A stretch of DNA of 64,000 nucleotides from Enterobacter sichuanensis (GTDB lineage Bacteria; Pseudomonadota; Gammaproteobacteria; Enterobacterales; Enterobacteriaceae). Where the stretch lies: contig NZ_POVL01000018.1 of NCBI RefSeq assembly GCF_002939185.1, forward strand, positions 1 to 64,000. The letters run 5' to 3'. Below the pieces are notes generated by a model. It had not been told where the DNA came from. It made no database searches and was given only the letters and a program-made list of their open reading frames with translations. Positions 34,126-46,653 of this stretch are shown here, one piece after another. A program made the position numbers and the translations under genes. Within the stretch, counting starts at the first letter, position 1. Every line of letters begins with the position of its first letter.

Positions 34126-34401
34126 ATGAAACGCAAAAACGCTTCGCTACTCGGTAACGTGCTGATGGGTTTGGGGCTGTTTGTGATGGTTGTCGGCGTA
34201 GGTTATTCAATATTAAACCAGTTGCCGCAGCTTGATCTCCCGCAATACTTCGCGCATGGCGCGGTTCTGAGCATCTTCCTCGGTGCGGTATTGTGGCTCG
34301 CCGGGGCACGCGTGAGCGGCCATGAGGAAGTGTGCGATAAATACTGGTGGGTGCGCCACTACGATAAACGCTGCCGTCGCGACCAGCATAAGCACAGCTA
34401 G
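34126..34401 (+). CDS. ychH: Stress-induced membrane protein YchH
   Basis: The 91-residue protein has two membrane helices (LLGNVLMGLGLFVMVVGVGY and FAHGAVLSIFLGAVLWLAGA), then a Cys/His-rich cytosolic tail (EEVCDKYWW, YDKRCRRDQHKHS). It is divergent from pth as in E. coli, where YchH is linked to hydrogen peroxide and cadmium stress. A TATACT -10 element lies about 60 nt upstream, and a good ribosome-binding site (CCGGAGG) precedes the ATG. Confidence 0.95.
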   Translation: MKRKNASLLGNVLMGLGLFVMVVGVGYSILNQLPQLDLPQYFAHGAVLSIFLGAVLWLAGARVSGHEEVCDKYWWVRHYDKRCRRDQHKHS

Positions 34402-34421
34402 TACCAGGACGAAAGAATACC

Positions 34422-34452
34422 GAAACGACTCCCCAGGGAGTCGTTTTTTTTT
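34422..34452 (+). terminator. Rho-independent terminator after ychH
   Basis: AACGACTCCC-CA-GGGAGTCGTT forms a 10-bp stem followed by a T-run. Confidence 0.9.
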
Positions 34453-34460
34453 GCATCAAG

Positions 34461-34490
34461 GGTTGACCCTCACGTAACGTAAGGCACCAG
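34461..34490 (+). promoter_or_regulatory. MerR-type operator and promoter
   Basis: TTGACC (34463-34468) is followed by the palindrome CCTCACGTAACGTAAGG (34468-34484). This is typical of a MerR-family operator lying between -35 and -10 elements. It lies 40-60 nt upstream of the MerR-like gene, so autoregulation is likely. Confidence 0.55.
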
Positions 34491-34522
34491 AGTGGCGGCA
34501 CTGGCAAAGAAAAGGAGCAGTT

Positions 34523-35581
34523 ATGTTGATTCAGGTGGGTGAGCTGGCGAAGCGGGCCGGCATCACCGTGCGAACATTGCATCACTATGAACAAACAGGA
34601 GTGTTGCTGCCTTCTGCCAGAAGCGCGGCAGGTTACCGGCTTTATAACCTGGCGGATGTCCAGCGTCTGCACATGATTCAGGCGCTGGCAAAAGCGGGGC
34701 TGGAACTTGCTGAAATCAGGGATTTTCTGGAACAAAAGTCGCTGTCGTTAACGGAGCTCCTCGATGCGCAAATCAGCCTGCTGGATAAGCAGCTGCGCAG
34801 CATACACACGCTGCGTGACAGGCTGGTGGATTTGCGTACCGGGCTTACCGCCGATGAGACGCCCGATCTGGAATCCTGGCTACAGACTCTGGAGTTAATG
34901 AATATGTACGATCGCTGGTTTACGAAAGAAGAGTTACAGCAGCTGCCGTTTGCGCTGCAGAAGGATGCGCTGGCAGCTATCTGGTCGGGGCTGGTTGCAG
35001 AGGTCAATACCCTGCTGGAGCAGCACGTACCCGTTACAGACCCGCGGGCGAGGGATCTGGCCACGCGCTGGATGGAACGCCTGGAGCAGGACACGGCAGG
35101 CAAGCCAGAGTTTCTGACCCGGCTGAACGAGATGCACAGCGCAGAACCGCAGATGCAGGCGCAAACCGGCATCACGCCGGAGATGACCGACTATATTACG
35201 CGGGCGTTTGCCGAGTCGAAGCTCATTATCTGGGAGAACTATCTCTCTGCCGAAGAGATGGCGTTTACCCGGGCACATTACTTTGACCGCATGATGGAGT
35301 GGCCGCCGCTGGTGGCGAAACTGCATCAGGCGCAGCAGGAAAACCTCGACCCCGCCTCTGACGATGCGCAAAAGCTTGCCGAAAACTGGCTGGCGCTGTT
35401 CCAGTCGTACGCGGGCACGAACCCGGAGACGCAGCAAAAGTTTCGCGTGGCCATGCAGCAGGAGCCGCATCTGATGAAGGGAACATGGATGACGCCTGCC
35501 GTGCTTGAATGGCTCCAGCAGGCGATTGGGGTGATGATGCAGAGACGCTTCTCTGCATCAGGGGGCTCACAGATCCGCTAA
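34523..35581 (+). CDS. MerR-family regulator with TipAS-like effector domain
   Basis: The 352-residue protein has an N-terminal MerR winged helix ([41 protein letters not shown]), a coiled-coil linker and a long helical C-terminal part. That part has the TipAS-like [14 protein letters not shown] block and a second copy-like region with [16 protein letters not shown]. TipAS domains bind diverse hydrophobic or antibiotic-like ligands. It is not part of the E. coli ychH-dauA interval, so it is an Enterobacter-type addition. The 3' end overlaps the convergent dauA by 15 nt. Ligand unknown. Confidence 0.85.
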   Translation: MLIQVGELAKRAGITVRTLHHYEQTGVLLPSARSAAGYRLYNLADVQRLHMIQALAKAGLELAEIRDFLEQKSLSLTELLDAQISLLDKQLRSIHTLRDRLVDLRTGLTADETPDLESWLQTLELMNMYDRWFTKEELQQLPFALQKDALAAIWSGLVAEVNTLLEQHVPVTDPRARDLATRWMERLEQDTAGKPEFLTRLNEMHSAEPQMQAQTGITPEMTDYITRAFAESKLIIWENYLSAEEMAFTRAHYFDRMMEWPPLVAKLHQAQQENLDPASDDAQKLAENWLALFQSYAGTNPETQQKFRVAMQQEPHLMKGTWMTPAVLEWLQQAIGVMMQRRFSASGGSQIR

Positions 35582-37246
35582 CGCGGCATCACGATTAGGG
35601 TAGAAGGCAAGGCGGCCAGGGATCGGCTGCACCCCCGCCCGCGCCATGGTGCGCAGAGGCTGGAACTCAAGATTACTTACCCGCAGTTCACATCCTTCCG
35701 GCAGACGTTTCACAAAACGCTGGAAGGCGTCCAGCCCGCCCGCATCCAGCACCGGCACGGCATCCCATTTCAGGACCACTATCCGCTTGCCCGCAATGCG
35801 GGACTCCAGATCGCTGAACAGACCTTCTGCCGCGGCGAAGAACAACGGACCAATCACGCGCAGAACCAGCACATCATCTGGCACCTCCACGTTAACCGGG
35901 GAGAGGCGCGTCATCTGCGCAATACGGCGCATAAACAGCAGGGAAGCGAGCACGATCCCGACGCTGATGGCGATGACCATATCGAACAGCACGGTCAGCG
36001 ACATGCAGATCAGCATGACGATGATGTCGTCTTTCGGGGCGCGACGCAGCAGGTTTACCACCTTATGCGCCTCACTCATGTTCCAGGCCACCATCAGCAG
36101 CAGGGCGGCCATGGCGGAAAGCGGCAGCCAGGAAAGCAGCGGAGCGAGGATCAGCAGGGCTAAGATCACCAGCACAGAGTGGATGACCGCTGAAACCGGC
36201 GAGGTGGCCCCGGCGCGCACGTTGGCCGCAGAACGGGCGATGGCCGCCGTGGCCGTAATGCCGCCAAAGAACGGTGCGATGAGGTTGCCTAGCCCCTGGC
36301 CGACCAGCTCGCTATTGGCTTTGTGCTTGGTGCCGGTCATGCCGTCGAGCACAACGGCGCAGAGCAGGGATTCAATCGCCCCGAGCATTGCCATGGAGAA
36401 GGCCGCCGGAAGCAGGGCGCGCAGGGAATCCCAGCTTAAGGTAAAGCTGGAGCCGGGCATGTCCCACGGCAGCACCAGCTGCGGTAACAGTTGCGGTATG
36501 CCGCTACCCTGTGAACCGTCCGCCAGAACATAGTGGAACTGCGAGCCAATGGTGGCGACATGGCCGCCGAACATATTCACGACAGCCATCACCGCGCAGC
36601 CCAGCAGCAGCGCGGGCAGATGGCCCGGCAGACGAATACCCAGACGAGGCCAGACGATCAGCGTCCCCAGCGTCACAATCCCGATGGCGGCGTCGCCCAG
36701 GTTGGCAGTTGGCAGCGCCATAAACAGCGCGCCCACTTTTTGCAGGTAGTGTTCCGGAACGTGCGCCATCTGCAGGCCAAGGAAATCCTTGATTTGCATC
36801 GTTCCGATGGTGATACCGATCCCGGAGGTGAACCCCAGCGTAACGGAAAGGGGAATGTACTCTATCAGGCGGCCAAAGCGGGCCAGGCCAAACAGAATTA
36901 AAAAGAGCCCGGACATCAGGGTGGCGACAAGCAGGCCTGCCAGACCAAACTGCTGTGAAACAGGGTAGAGGATCACCACAAAAGCGGCAGTCGGGCCGGA
37001 AACGCTGAAACGTGAACCGCCGGTCAGAGCAATGACGATCCCTGCCACGGCTGAGGTGTACAGACCGTACTGCGGCGCAACGCCGCTACCAATCGCCAGC
37101 GCCATCGCCAGCGGGATGGCGATAATGCCGACGGTGATCCCGGCAATCAGGTCACGCACAAAGCGTGATGAGGTGTACTTCTCTTTCCAGCAGGCGTCGA
37201 TGAGGGCGCGAAAGGGCAGAACATGTGAGGAAGTTACGTTTTTCAC
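35567..37246 (-). CDS. dauA: SulP-family C4-dicarboxylate transporter DauA
   Basis: The 559-residue inner-membrane protein has the SulP signature ([21 protein letters not shown]), about twelve or more membrane segments and a cytosolic STAS domain (about 440-555; [18 protein letters not shown]). DauA takes up succinate aerobically at acidic pH in E. coli and influences other dicarboxylate carriers. The sequence is close to E. coli throughout and full length. The prs gene lies upstream in the same orientation but is separated by a terminator. Confidence 0.95.
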   Translation of the reverse strand: MKNVTSSHVLPFRALIDACWKEKYTSSRFVRDLIAGITVGIIAIPLAMALAIGSGVAPQYGLYTSAVAGIVIALTGGSRFSVSGPTAAFVVILYPVSQQFGLAGLLVATLMSGLFLILFGLARFGRLIEYIPLSVTLGFTSGIGITIGTMQIKDFLGLQMAHVPEHYLQKVGALFMALPTANLGDAAIGIVTLGTLIVWPRLGIRLPGHLPALLLGCAVMAVVNMFGGHVATIGSQFHYVLADGSQGSGIPQLLPQLVLPWDMPGSSFTLSWDSLRALLPAAFSMAMLGAIESLLCAVVLDGMTGTKHKANSELVGQGLGNLIAPFFGGITATAAIARSAANVRAGATSPVSAVIHSVLVILALLILAPLLSWLPLSAMAALLLMVAWNMSEAHKVVNLLRRAPKDDIIVMLICMSLTVLFDMVIAISVGIVLASLLFMRRIAQMTRLSPVNVEVPDDVLVLRVIGPLFFAAAEGLFSDLESRIAGKRIVVLKWDAVPVLDAGGLDAFQRFVKRLPEGCELRVSNLEFQPLRTMARAGVQPIPGRLAFYPNRDAALADL

Positions 37247-37330
37247 AATTATCTATCATCCGTATGCGCATCATCTGTCATGTGAATGGCAGGTGAAGGA
37301 GGCATTAATCATACAAATAAAACCCAGAGA

Positions 37331-37360
37331 CAAAAAAACCCGCCGCAGCGGGTTTTTTGG
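37331..37360 (-). terminator. Rho-independent terminator after prs
   Basis: On the minus strand AAAAAACCCGCTGCGGCGGGTTTTTTT gives a stem CCCGC/GCGGG with a T-run, 10 nt past the prs stop. Confidence 0.9.
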
Positions 37361-37370
37361 CCGTGTCCGA

Positions 37371-38387
<1,017 letters not shown>

Positions 38388-38443
38388 CTATCCAGGCGGT
38401 GTATTAAAGAGCGCGATGCAACGTCTGGAACAGGGTGACGTTG

Positions 38444-39313
38444 TCACCGAAACTCAGTCTGCGCCAGAATGGCGTGCTGTAGGGGGGAGGTGTTCATCCC
38501 GCGCGCTACAAAACCATGCAGCCAAACCGGCGCTTGCTCAAGCACCTGACGAGCGGCGGATTCGGTGTCAAATTCAGCAAAGACACAGGCCCCTGTACCA
38601 GTCAGGCGCGACGGCGCGTATTCTAACAGCCAGGAAAGCACCGCATCAACCTCGCGAAAACGTTTTCTTGCGATATCCTCGCAATCGTTGCTGAATTCAC
38701 AATTTAATAACGTTTCTATTGACCGCACCGGGGTATTTCTTTTCAGGTCAGGATCTTTAAAGATGACCGGGGTCGGAATACTCACCCCCGGGTGGGCAAC
38801 CAGGTACCATTTTTCCGGCGGTTCAACCGGAGAGAGGATCTCACCCACGCCCTCGGCAAACGCCGCATGCCCGCGCACAAACACCGGGACATCTGCGCCC
38901 AGCGTCAAACCTAAGGCCGCCAGTTCGTCCTGCGACAGTCCGCAACCCCAGAGATGGTTCAGCGCAACCAGCACGGTGGCAGCGTTAGAGGAGCCTCCGC
39001 CCAGCCCGCCGCCCATTGGCAGACGCTTCTCGATACGGATGTCCGCACCGCTACCCGCCGCCAGGCGACCGGATTGCGCCGCGGCGTTCATCAGCAGACG
39101 CGCAGCGCGCACAATCAGGTTGTCCTCATGTGCCACGCCGTCGACCGGCGTCAGGAGGCAAATTTGTCCGTCCTGGCGCAGTTCAATGGAGATCGTGTCC
39201 CCATAGTCAATGAACTGAAACAGCGTCTGCAGGGTGTGATACCCGTCAGCGCGCTGGCCGGTAATGTATAAAAACAGGTTCAGTTTTGCCGGAGAGGGCC
39301 AGTGGGTCATCAT
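38444..39313 (-). CDS. ispE: 4-diphosphocytidyl-2-C-methyl-D-erythritol kinase
   Basis: This 289-residue GHMP kinase catalyses the fourth step of the MEP isoprenoid pathway. It has the substrate-binding [20 protein letters not shown] at the start, the ATP-binding [14 protein letters not shown] loop and the C-terminal [13 protein letters not shown]. The ATG at 39313 overlaps the lolB stop (ATGA); a second ATG follows at once. The operon lolB-ispE-prs is the same as in E. coli. Confidence 0.96.
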   Translation of the reverse strand: MMTHWPSPAKLNLFLYITGQRADGYHTLQTLFQFIDYGDTISIELRQDGQICLLTPVDGVAHEDNLIVRAARLLMNAAAQSGRLAAGSGADIRIEKRLPMGGGLGGGSSNAATVLVALNHLWGCGLSQDELAALGLTLGADVPVFVRGHAAFAEGVGEILSPVEPPEKWYLVAHPGVSIPTPVIFKDPDLKRNTPVRSIETLLNCEFSNDCEDIARKRFREVDAVLSWLLEYAPSRLTGTGACVFAEFDTESAARQVLEQAPVWLHGFVARGMNTSPLQHAILAQTEFR

Positions 39314-39921
39314 TTAACGATCCAGTTATCCATCTTCAGCTTGATGCGCTGGCTGCCCTGAGTCAGCTCCATGTTGGATGGCAGCGCCGGTTTACTCTTA
39401 CTGTCATAGTCGTTGTACACCACTTTCCAGGTTTTGCCGTTCTGGGTGTAACTGATCTGGCTCAGACGGTATTGATCGTCAAGCGTGTAGTCGGTCGCCT
39501 CACCCGGCAGGCCAAGGATCCACTGGCGCAGGCTGTTGAGCGGAATAGGCATTCCCGTCAGCTTGCCAATCATCTCTTCGGCATCGGTCGCGGTGTAGTG
39601 CTGGCCTTTGTTATCGGTGATCTGCGCTTCGCCCGGTTTTGCAATAAGCTCCAGTTCGGTACTGCCCAGCGGGTTCAGCAGCAGAAGGCGATAGTTGTCC
39701 TGGCCGGTCTGCTGCCAGAAGAAGCGCGCATAAACTTTTTGCTCGTCAGAGAGATAAGCGAAGGCGCCGCGGGTCTGGTACTGGCTCAAATTACGGACAT
39801 CCTGCTGGTGCTGACGCCACTGCGGTGAATCAGGGCTTTTGCCCGGGCCTTTTGGTTGGGTGACGGTACATGCGGTCAGAACCAGTGCCGCCAGCGGCAG
39901 CAGGCGAATCAGTCGGGTCAT
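39310..39921 (-). CDS. lolB: Outer-membrane lipoprotein receptor LolB
   Basis: The 203-residue protein was started at ATG 39921. An N-terminal lipoprotein signal [16 protein letters not shown] ends in a lipobox with the acceptor Cys. LolB takes lipoproteins from LolA and inserts them in the outer membrane. The beta-rich half-barrel with [19 protein letters not shown] and the C-terminal MDNWIVK match E. coli. The open frame continues upstream without a conserved start. It is divergent from hemA across 201 bp. Confidence 0.95.
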   Translation of the reverse strand: MTRLIRLLPLAALVLTACTVTQPKGPGKSPDSPQWRQHQQDVRNLSQYQTRGAFAYLSDEQKVYARFFWQQTGQDNYRLLLLNPLGSTELELIAKPGEAQITDNKGQHYTATDAEEMIGKLTGMPIPLNSLRQWILGLPGEATDYTLDDQYRLSQISYTQNGKTWKVVYNDYDSKSKPALPSNMELTQGSQRIKLKMDNWIVK

Positions 39922-40122
39922 AATGAGGACAAATCCTTGAGATACGTTGCAGTTATAACTGTTAATGCTAGCGTTGATGGTCCCCACCGTCTACGTTCAA
40001 ATTATCTCAAAGCGTTGTGTAACCTATTACTCCGAAAGGGGGCAGTCCCTTTTATTGATCTCGCGCATCCTGTATGATGCGTTCTGCTAACCTTATTAAC
40101 GCTGGTACTACTCCCGCTCAAC

Positions 40123-41379
40123 ATGACCCTATTAGCACTCGGTATCAACCACAAAACAGCCCCGGTTTCGCTGCGAGAACGCGTTACGTTTTCGCCGGAT
40201 ACGCTTGACCTGGCGCTGGACAGCCTGCTTGCCCAGCCGATGGTGCAGGGTGGCGTGGTGCTCTCGACGTGCAACCGTACCGAGCTCTATTTAAGCGTGG
40301 AAGAGCAGGATAACCTGCACGAAGCGCTGATCCGCTGGTTATGCGACTACCACAACCTCAATGAAGACGAGCTGCGCAACAGCCTGTACTGGCATCAGGA
40401 TAACGACGCCGTCAGCCATCTGATGCGCGTCGCCAGCGGGCTGGATTCGCTGGTGCTGGGCGAGCCGCAAATTCTGGGTCAGGTGAAAAAAGCCTTTGCG
40501 GATTCGCAAAAAGGGCATCTGAAGGCCAGCGAGCTGGAACGCATGTTCCAGAAGTCATTCTCCGTGGCAAAGCGTGTGCGAACCGAAACCGACATTGGTG
40601 CCAGTGCGGTTTCTGTTGCTTTCGCGGCCTGCACCCTTGCACGCCAAATCTTTGAATCCCTGTCAACCGTCACCGTGATGCTGGTGGGCGCGGGCGAAAC
40701 CATCGAACTTGTGGCGCGCCATCTGCGCGAGCATAAAGTGAAAAAGATGATTATCGCTAACCGTACCCGCGAACGTGCGCAGGTGCTGGCGGATGAAGTG
40801 GGGGCAGAGGTGGTTGCCCTGAGCGACATCGATGAGCGCCTGAAAGAGGCGGATATTATTATCAGCTCGACCGCCAGCCCGCTGCCGATCATCGGTAAAG
40901 GGATGGTGGAGCGCGCGCTCAAATCCCGTCGTAATCAGCCGATGCTGCTGGTGGATATCGCCGTTCCGCGCGATGTGGAGCCAGAAGTCGGCAAGCTGGC
41001 TAACGCCTACCTTTACAGCGTGGATGACCTGCAAAGCATCATTTCGCATAACCTCGCTCAGCGTAAAGCGGCGGCGGTGCAGGCGGAAACCATTGTCGAG
41101 CAGGAAACCAGTGAGTTTATGGCCTGGCTGCGCGCGCAAAGCGTCAGCGAGACCATCCGCGAGTACCGCGGACAGGCGGAGCAGGTGCGTGATGACCTGA
41201 CTGCCAAAGCGTTAGCGGCTCTTGACCAGGGCGGCGACGCACACGCGATTATGCAGGATCTGGCATGGAAACTGACCAACCGCCTGATCCATGCACCAAC
41301 CAAATCTCTTCAGCAGGCTGCCCGTGACGGGGATGATGAACGCCTGACTATTCTGCGCAACAGCCTCGGGCTGGAATAG
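40123..41379 (+). CDS. hemA: Glutamyl-tRNA reductase
   Basis: This 418-residue enzyme reduces glutamyl-tRNA to glutamate 1-semialdehyde, the first step of tetrapyrrole synthesis. The catalytic Cys50 lies in [11 protein letters not shown]. The NADPH domain has [14 protein letters not shown], and the C-terminal dimerisation helix is present. In related enterics the N-terminal region controls proteolysis by Lon and ClpAP according to haem supply. It is first of hemA-prfA-prmC with 41 bp to prfA. Confidence 0.97.
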   Translation: MTLLALGINHKTAPVSLRERVTFSPDTLDLALDSLLAQPMVQGGVVLSTCNRTELYLSVEEQDNLHEALIRWLCDYHNLNEDELRNSLYWHQDNDAVSHLMRVASGLDSLVLGEPQILGQVKKAFADSQKGHLKASELERMFQKSFSVAKRVRTETDIGASAVSVAFAACTLARQIFESLSTVTVMLVGAGETIELVARHLREHKVKKMIIANRTRERAQVLADEVGAEVVALSDIDERLKEADIIISSTASPLPIIGKGMVERALKSRRNQPMLLVDIAVPRDVEPEVGKLANAYLYSVDDLQSIISHNLAQRKAAAVQAETIVEQETSEFMAWLRAQSVSETIREYRGQAEQVRDDLTAKALAALDQGGDAHAIMQDLAWKLTNRLIHAPTKSLQQAARDGDDERLTILRNSLGLE

Positions 41380-41420
41380 CGCCCTATACCCATTTTCTAA
41401 GACAAGGTGCACTTACGCCT

Positions 41421-42503
41421 ATGAAGCCTTCTATCGTCGCTAAACTGGAAGCTCTGCACGAGCGCCATGAAGAAGTCCAGGCGCTGCTCGGCGATGCCGG
41501 GACCATTGCGGACCAGGAACGTTTTCGCGCGCTCTCACGTGAATACGCGCAGTTAAGTGATGTTTCTAAATGCTATACCGACTGGCGACAGGTTCAGGAA
41601 GATATCGAAACGGCGCAGATGATGCTCGACGATCCTGAAATGCGCGAGATGGCGCAGGAAGAGTTGCAGGATGCGAAAGCGCGTTCTGAAGAGATGGAGC
41701 AGCAGCTTCAGGTGCTTCTGCTGCCGAAAGATCCGGACGATGAGCGTAACGCCTTTGTAGAGGTCCGCGCCGGTACCGGCGGTGACGAAGCGGCCCTGTT
41801 TGCCGGGGACCTGTTCCGCATGTACAGCCGCTACGCCGAGTCACGCCGCTGGCGCGTGGAGATCATGAGCGCCAACGAAGGCGAACACGGTGGCTACAAA
41901 GAGGTTATCGCCAAGATCAGCGGCGACGGCGTGTACGGTCGTCTCAAGTTTGAATCTGGCGGTCACCGCGTACAGCGCGTGCCGGCTACCGAATCTCAGG
42001 GTCGCATTCATACCTCCGCCTGTACGGTGGCGGTGATGCCGGAGCTGCCGGAAGCGGAACTGCCCGACATCAACCCGGCCGATCTGCGCATCGACACCTT
42101 CCGCTCCTCCGGGGCGGGCGGTCAGCACGTTAACACCACCGACTCCGCCATCCGTATTACCCACCTGCCAACCGGCATTGTGGTGGAGTGCCAGGACGAA
42201 CGTTCCCAGCACAAAAACAAAGCCAAAGCGCTTTCCGTGCTGGGGGCGCGTATTCACGCGGCAGAAATGGCGAAACGCCAGCAGGCGGAAGCGTCAACCC
42301 GTCGTAATCTGCTGGGTAGCGGCGATCGCAGTGACCGCAACCGCACCTACAACTTCCCGCAGGGTCGCGTGACGGACCACCGCATTAACCTGACGCTCTA
42401 CCGTCTGGACGAGGTGATGGAAGGGAAACTGGACATGCTGATTGAGCCAATCGTGCAGGAATACCAGGCCGACCAGCTGGCGGCGCTGTCCGAGCAGGAA
42501 TAA
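41421..42503 (+). CDS. prfA: Peptide chain release factor 1
   Basis: This 360-residue factor recognises UAA and UAG. The PAT anticodon-like motif is at 188-190 and the GGQ motif at 233-235 ([15 protein letters not shown]), whose Gln is methylated by PrmC. Length and sequence match E. coli RF1. The stop overlaps the prmC start (TAATG), so the factor and its methylase are translated together. Confidence 0.97.
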   Translation: MKPSIVAKLEALHERHEEVQALLGDAGTIADQERFRALSREYAQLSDVSKCYTDWRQVQEDIETAQMMLDDPEMREMAQEELQDAKARSEEMEQQLQVLLLPKDPDDERNAFVEVRAGTGGDEAALFAGDLFRMYSRYAESRRWRVEIMSANEGEHGGYKEVIAKISGDGVYGRLKFESGGHRVQRVPATESQGRIHTSACTVAVMPELPEAELPDINPADLRIDTFRSSGAGGQHVNTTDSAIRITHLPTGIVVECQDERSQHKNKAKALSVLGARIHAAEMAKRQQAEASTRRNLLGSGDRSDRNRTYNFPQGRVTDHRINLTLYRLDEVMEGKLDMLIEPIVQEYQADQLAALSEQE

Positions 42504-43333
42504 TGGATTTTCAGCACTGGTTACGCCATGCCTCCGGTGAGCTTTCCGGGGGTGAAAGCCCGAAGCGTGATGCCGAAATTTTGCTTGAGTACGTGACGGG
42601 CAAAGCTCGCACGTATCTGCTGGCGTTCGGTGAAACCGAACTGACCGCTGATCAGGAAGCGCAGCTCGCCGCGCTGCTTGCCCGCCGTAAAACCGGTGAG
42701 CCGGTGGCGCATCTCGTCGGAGAGCGTGAGTTCTGGTCGTTACCCTTGTTCGTCTCTGCGGCGACGCTGATCCCGCGTCCTGACACCGAGTGTCTGGTGG
42801 AGCAGGCACTGGTGCGTTTACCCGCAGAGGCCTGCCGCATTCTCGATCTCGGTACGGGGACCGGGGCCATCGCCCTGGCGCTCGCCAGCGAACGGCCCGA
42901 TTGCGCGGTCACGGCGGTGGATGTGATGCCCGACGCGGTAGCGCTGGCGCAGCGTAACGTGGAACGTCTTGCCCTGGCTAACGTGACCGTGCTGCAAAGC
43001 AGCTGGTTTAGCGCGCTGGAGAAGCAGACGTTCGGGATGATTGTCAGTAACCCGCCCTATATCGACGAGCATGACCCGCACCTCTCGCAGGGGGATGTGC
43101 GCTTCGAACCGCTGTCGGCGCTGGTTGCCGCCAGGGAGGGATTAGCCGATCTCGATCACATTGTGACAACGTCACGACAGCATTTACTTCCCGGTGGCTG
43201 GCTGCTGGTGGAGCATGGCTGGACGCAGGGGGATGCCGTGCGGGCGCTGTTTACACAGGCAGGCTACTCGGCGGTTGAAACCTGCCGCGACTACGGCGGT
43301 AATGAGCGTCTGACGCTGGGGCAATGGGCATGA
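42503..43333 (+). CDS. prmC: Release factor glutamine methyltransferase
   Basis: The 276-residue enzyme methylates the GGQ glutamine of RF1 and RF2. It has a helical N-terminal domain, the AdoMet motif DLGTGTGAIAL (115-125) and catalytic NPPY at 183-186. In E. coli sirB2 and sirB1 come next. Here no sirB2 is found; a 46-codon frame fills the gap to sirB1. Confidence 0.97.
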   Translation: MDFQHWLRHASGELSGGESPKRDAEILLEYVTGKARTYLLAFGETELTADQEAQLAALLARRKTGEPVAHLVGEREFWSLPLFVSAATLIPRPDTECLVEQALVRLPAEACRILDLGTGTGAIALALASERPDCAVTAVDVMPDAVALAQRNVERLALANVTVLQSSWFSALEKQTFGMIVSNPPYIDEHDPHLSQGDVRFEPLSALVAAREGLADLDHIVTTSRQHLLPGGWLLVEHGWTQGDAVRALFTQAGYSAVETCRDYGGNERLTLGQWA

Positions 43334-43470
43334 AGCCTGGCTATCTGCCATTTACTGATAAAGGCGCAGGGCTGACTGAAAAGCCGTTTGGCGTTATCAT
43401 TGACATCGTTTTGGGTTTTATCGCGTCTGGACGTCATTGTACGCGCAGTCGTTACTGGGGTAAGTCATGA
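43330..43470 (+). CDS. 46-codon frame tiling prmC to sirB1, possible small gene
   Basis: ATG at 43330 overlaps the prmC stop by 4 nt and its TGA overlaps the sirB1 ATG by 4 nt, so it fits exactly between the two genes. The product (MKPGYLPFTDKGAGLTEKPF, then GVIIDIVLGFIASG) has one short hydrophobic stretch and a basic end. It shows no resemblance to the SirB2 membrane protein that I recall. The double overlap suggests translational coupling, but an accident or a deletion scar is possible. Confidence 0.35.
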   Translation: MKPGYLPFTDKGAGLTEKPFGVIIDIVLGFIASGRHCTRSRYWGKS

Positions 43471-44276
43471 GGTCCTTAGCCGATTTCGAATTTAATAAAG
43501 TGCCGCTCTGCGATGGCATGATCCTGATTTCGGAGATGATTCGCGACGATTTTACGTCGCAGTATGTCTACGATGAACTGGAGAGTCTGGTCAGCCTGGC
43601 GCGCGAAGAGATCAATCAGGCGCGTCCGCAGGACTGGCAGCTGGAGAAGCTGCTTGAGCTTTTCTACGGCGAATGGGGTTTCTGCGACACGCGGGGCGTG
43701 TATCGCCTGTCTGACGCATTATGGCTGGACCAGGTGTTAAAAAATCGTCAGGGCAGCGCGGTCGCGCTGGGCTCTATTTTGCTGTGGATCGCGCACCGTC
43801 TGGATATTCCACTGGTGCCGGTCATTTTCCCGACGCAGATGATCCTGCGTGCCGAGTGGCTGGACGGTGAGATGTGGCTGATTAATCCGTTTAACGGCGA
43901 CACGCTGGACGAACATACGCTGGACGTCTGGCTGAAAGGCAATATCAGCCCGGTGGCCGAGCTCTTTAATGAAGATCTCGACGAAGCCGACAACGCCGAA
44001 GTTATTCGTAAGCTGCTGGATACGCTGAAATCGGCGCTGATGGAAGAGCGTCAGATGGAGCTGGCCCTGCGTGCCAGCGAAGTTTTGCTGCAGTTTAATC
44101 CGGAAGATCCGTACGAAATTCGCGACCGCGGGCTTATTTATGCCCAGCTCGACTGCGAGCACGTGGCGCTGAACGATTTAAGCTATTTCGTCGAACAATG
44201 TCCGGAAGATCCGATCAGCGAAATGATTCGGGCGCAGATCAACGCGATCTCGCACAAACAAATTACACTGCATTAA
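43467..44276 (+). CDS. sirB1: SirB1-family protein (YchA)
   Basis: The 269-residue protein has an N-terminal transglutaminase-like domain (LSDALWLDQVLKNRQGSAVALGSILLWIAHRL, in two pieces; PFNGDTL) and C-terminal TPR-like repeats (ALRASEVLLQFNPEDPYEIR). It is conserved next to prmC and kdsA in enterics. Its exact biochemical role is unsettled. The ATG at 43467 is preceded by GGGG-rich sequence. Confidence 0.93.
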   Translation: MRSLADFEFNKVPLCDGMILISEMIRDDFTSQYVYDELESLVSLAREEINQARPQDWQLEKLLELFYGEWGFCDTRGVYRLSDALWLDQVLKNRQGSAVALGSILLWIAHRLDIPLVPVIFPTQMILRAEWLDGEMWLINPFNGDTLDEHTLDVWLKGNISPVAELFNEDLDEADNAEVIRKLLDTLKSALMEERQMELALRASEVLLQFNPEDPYEIRDRGLIYAQLDCEHVALNDLSYFVEQCPEDPISEMIRAQINAISHKQITLH

Positions 44277-44303
44277 TCTTAATTCCGATTCACACCTGAA
44301 TAA

Positions 44304-45167
<864 letters not shown>

Positions 45168-45168
45168 T

Positions 45169-45196
45169 AAAAAAACCCGCTTCGGCGGGTTTTTTT
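45169..45196. terminator. Terminator after kdsA
   Basis: AAAAAAACCCGC-TTCG-GCGGGTTTTTTT has a tetraloop hairpin with A- and T-runs, able to serve both directions. Confidence 0.92.
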
Positions 45197-45206
45197 ATGG
45201 GGCATA

Positions 45207-45275
45207 TTGCCGGGTGGCGCTGCGCTTACCCGGCCTACAGAACCCGTAGGCCCTGCAAGCGAAGCGCCGCTGGGC
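45207..45275. repeat. REP/BIME-type palindromic repeat pair
   Basis: GCCGGGTGGCGCTGCGCTTA, then CCCGGCCTACA, and on the other side GTAGGCCCTGCAAGCGAAGCGCCGCTGGGCA in inverted form, are typical enterobacterial REP units. E. coli carries ldr toxin genes in this interval; none is seen here. Confidence 0.75.
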
Positions 45276-45282
45276 AAAAAGG

Positions 45283-46383
45283 CTACGCAAAAATCGTCAT
45301 CAGATACGCAACAAACAAAGCCATATGCGCTGCCCCGTTCAGCACATTGGTGCGTCCGGTGGAGAACGAAATCTGGCACAGCAGCAATGATGCCACCATC
45401 ACAATCATCTCCGGCGCGCCCAGCGCAAACTGCAGTTCGTTGCCGGTCATAAAGGCAATCAGCGTCACTACCGGTACGGTGAGTGAAATGGTCGCCAGTA
45501 CCGAGCCGAAGAACAGGTTCATCGCGCGCTGCACCTGATTGTTCAGCACCGCTTTCAGCGCCCCCAGCCCTTCAGGGGACAGAATCAACAGCGCCACCAG
45601 GAAACCGGTAAACGCCACTGGCGCGTTCAGCTCGGTCAGCAGTGTCTCCAGCGGGTTGGCATTCATCTTGGTGACGGCAATCACCGCAATCAGATGTACG
45701 ATCAGCCAAACCGTATGCCACGCGCTGCTGTGGGCCGACGGCTTACCGTGGTGCGGGTCATCGTCGTCGCTGTCATCTTCATGCTCATACACAAACAGGC
45801 TCTGGTGCGTTTTGGTCTGAATCAGCAGAAACACGCCGTACATGGCTGCGGAAATGAGCGCGACCAACAACGCCTGACCGGTAGAAAAATTGGCGCCCGG
45901 CAGCGCCATCGGGAAGACCAGCACAATAATCGCCAGCGGGAAGAGCGCAATCAAATACTGTTTAATGCCGAACAGGTTCATATACTGGGTCGCGAATTTG
46001 CGTCCGCCCAGTAACAGAGAGAAGCCCACCAGACCACCCGTGACAATCATGATGATCGAATAGAGCGTGTCGCGCATCAGCGTCGGCGCGGCGTCACCGG
46101 TCGCCATGAGTGCGGAAATCAGACTGACTTCAAGAATAACAACGGAAAGGCTGAGAATTAACGATCCGTAAGGCTCACCCAGACGGTGGGCTAATACGTC
46201 CGCATGGCGAACGACGCTAAATGCGCTGGTTAAGATACCGACCAGGGCCAAAATATTGATACCAACCACCACTGGCAGTGACTGACTGCTTCCCCAGAAG
46301 AGCAGCACAGCCAGTGCCAGAACCGGGAAAATGAGTGACGTCTCCTTGTGGCGGGTCTTCACCGCCTCGTGTGCTGCTGTCAT
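45283..46383 (-). CDS. chaA: Sodium-potassium/proton antiporter ChaA
   Basis: This 366-residue inner-membrane antiporter of the CaCA type was started at ATG 46383 (TAAHEAVKTRHKETSLIF), close to the E. coli start and preceded by GGAG. The open frame reaches 46398. About eleven membrane helices are seen, with the conserved GEPYGSLILSLSVVILEVSL and LLILSPEGLGALKAVLNN blocks and an acidic loop EHEDDSDDDD. It exports Na+, K+ and Ca2+ at alkaline pH or high salt. Confidence 0.95.
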   Translation of the reverse strand: MTAAHEAVKTRHKETSLIFPVLALAVLLFWGSSQSLPVVVGINILALVGILTSAFSVVRHADVLAHRLGEPYGSLILSLSVVILEVSLISALMATGDAAPTLMRDTLYSIIMIVTGGLVGFSLLLGGRKFATQYMNLFGIKQYLIALFPLAIIVLVFPMALPGANFSTGQALLVALISAAMYGVFLLIQTKTHQSLFVYEHEDDSDDDDPHHGKPSAHSSAWHTVWLIVHLIAVIAVTKMNANPLETLLTELNAPVAFTGFLVALLILSPEGLGALKAVLNNQVQRAMNLFFGSVLATISLTVPVVTLIAFMTGNELQFALGAPEMIVMVASLLLCQISFSTGRTNVLNGAAHMALFVAYLMTIFA

Positions 46384-46653
46384 GTGCTTCTCCATCAATG
46401 CAGGTGCTTGTCATTATAGATAGATTTTTGAGGCCGTTACATTAACAGTTCTCTGTTAAATACCCTTTATTTTTTACTCAAATTTACCCTTTGTGATGAT
46501 ATTGCATCATGATGCGCATAATGCGTTATCTTTATTTTATATTCCTTAAATAACAGTAGATTATCATTATAATTTACGCATAAATTATTCCTGACTGGCA
46601 CCATGGCGTATCGTCGTCCACACTTATCTCTTTAAGCAAAAGAGAGGTTAATG

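Noticed and set aside
40055..40078. hemA promoter TTGATC...TATGAT
   Set aside because: Spacer is only 12 bp, too short for a sigma-70 promoter.
45197..45538. Open frame over the REP and the chaA 3' end
   Set aside because: Antisense to chaA and made of REP sequence; no ldr-like toxin is encoded.
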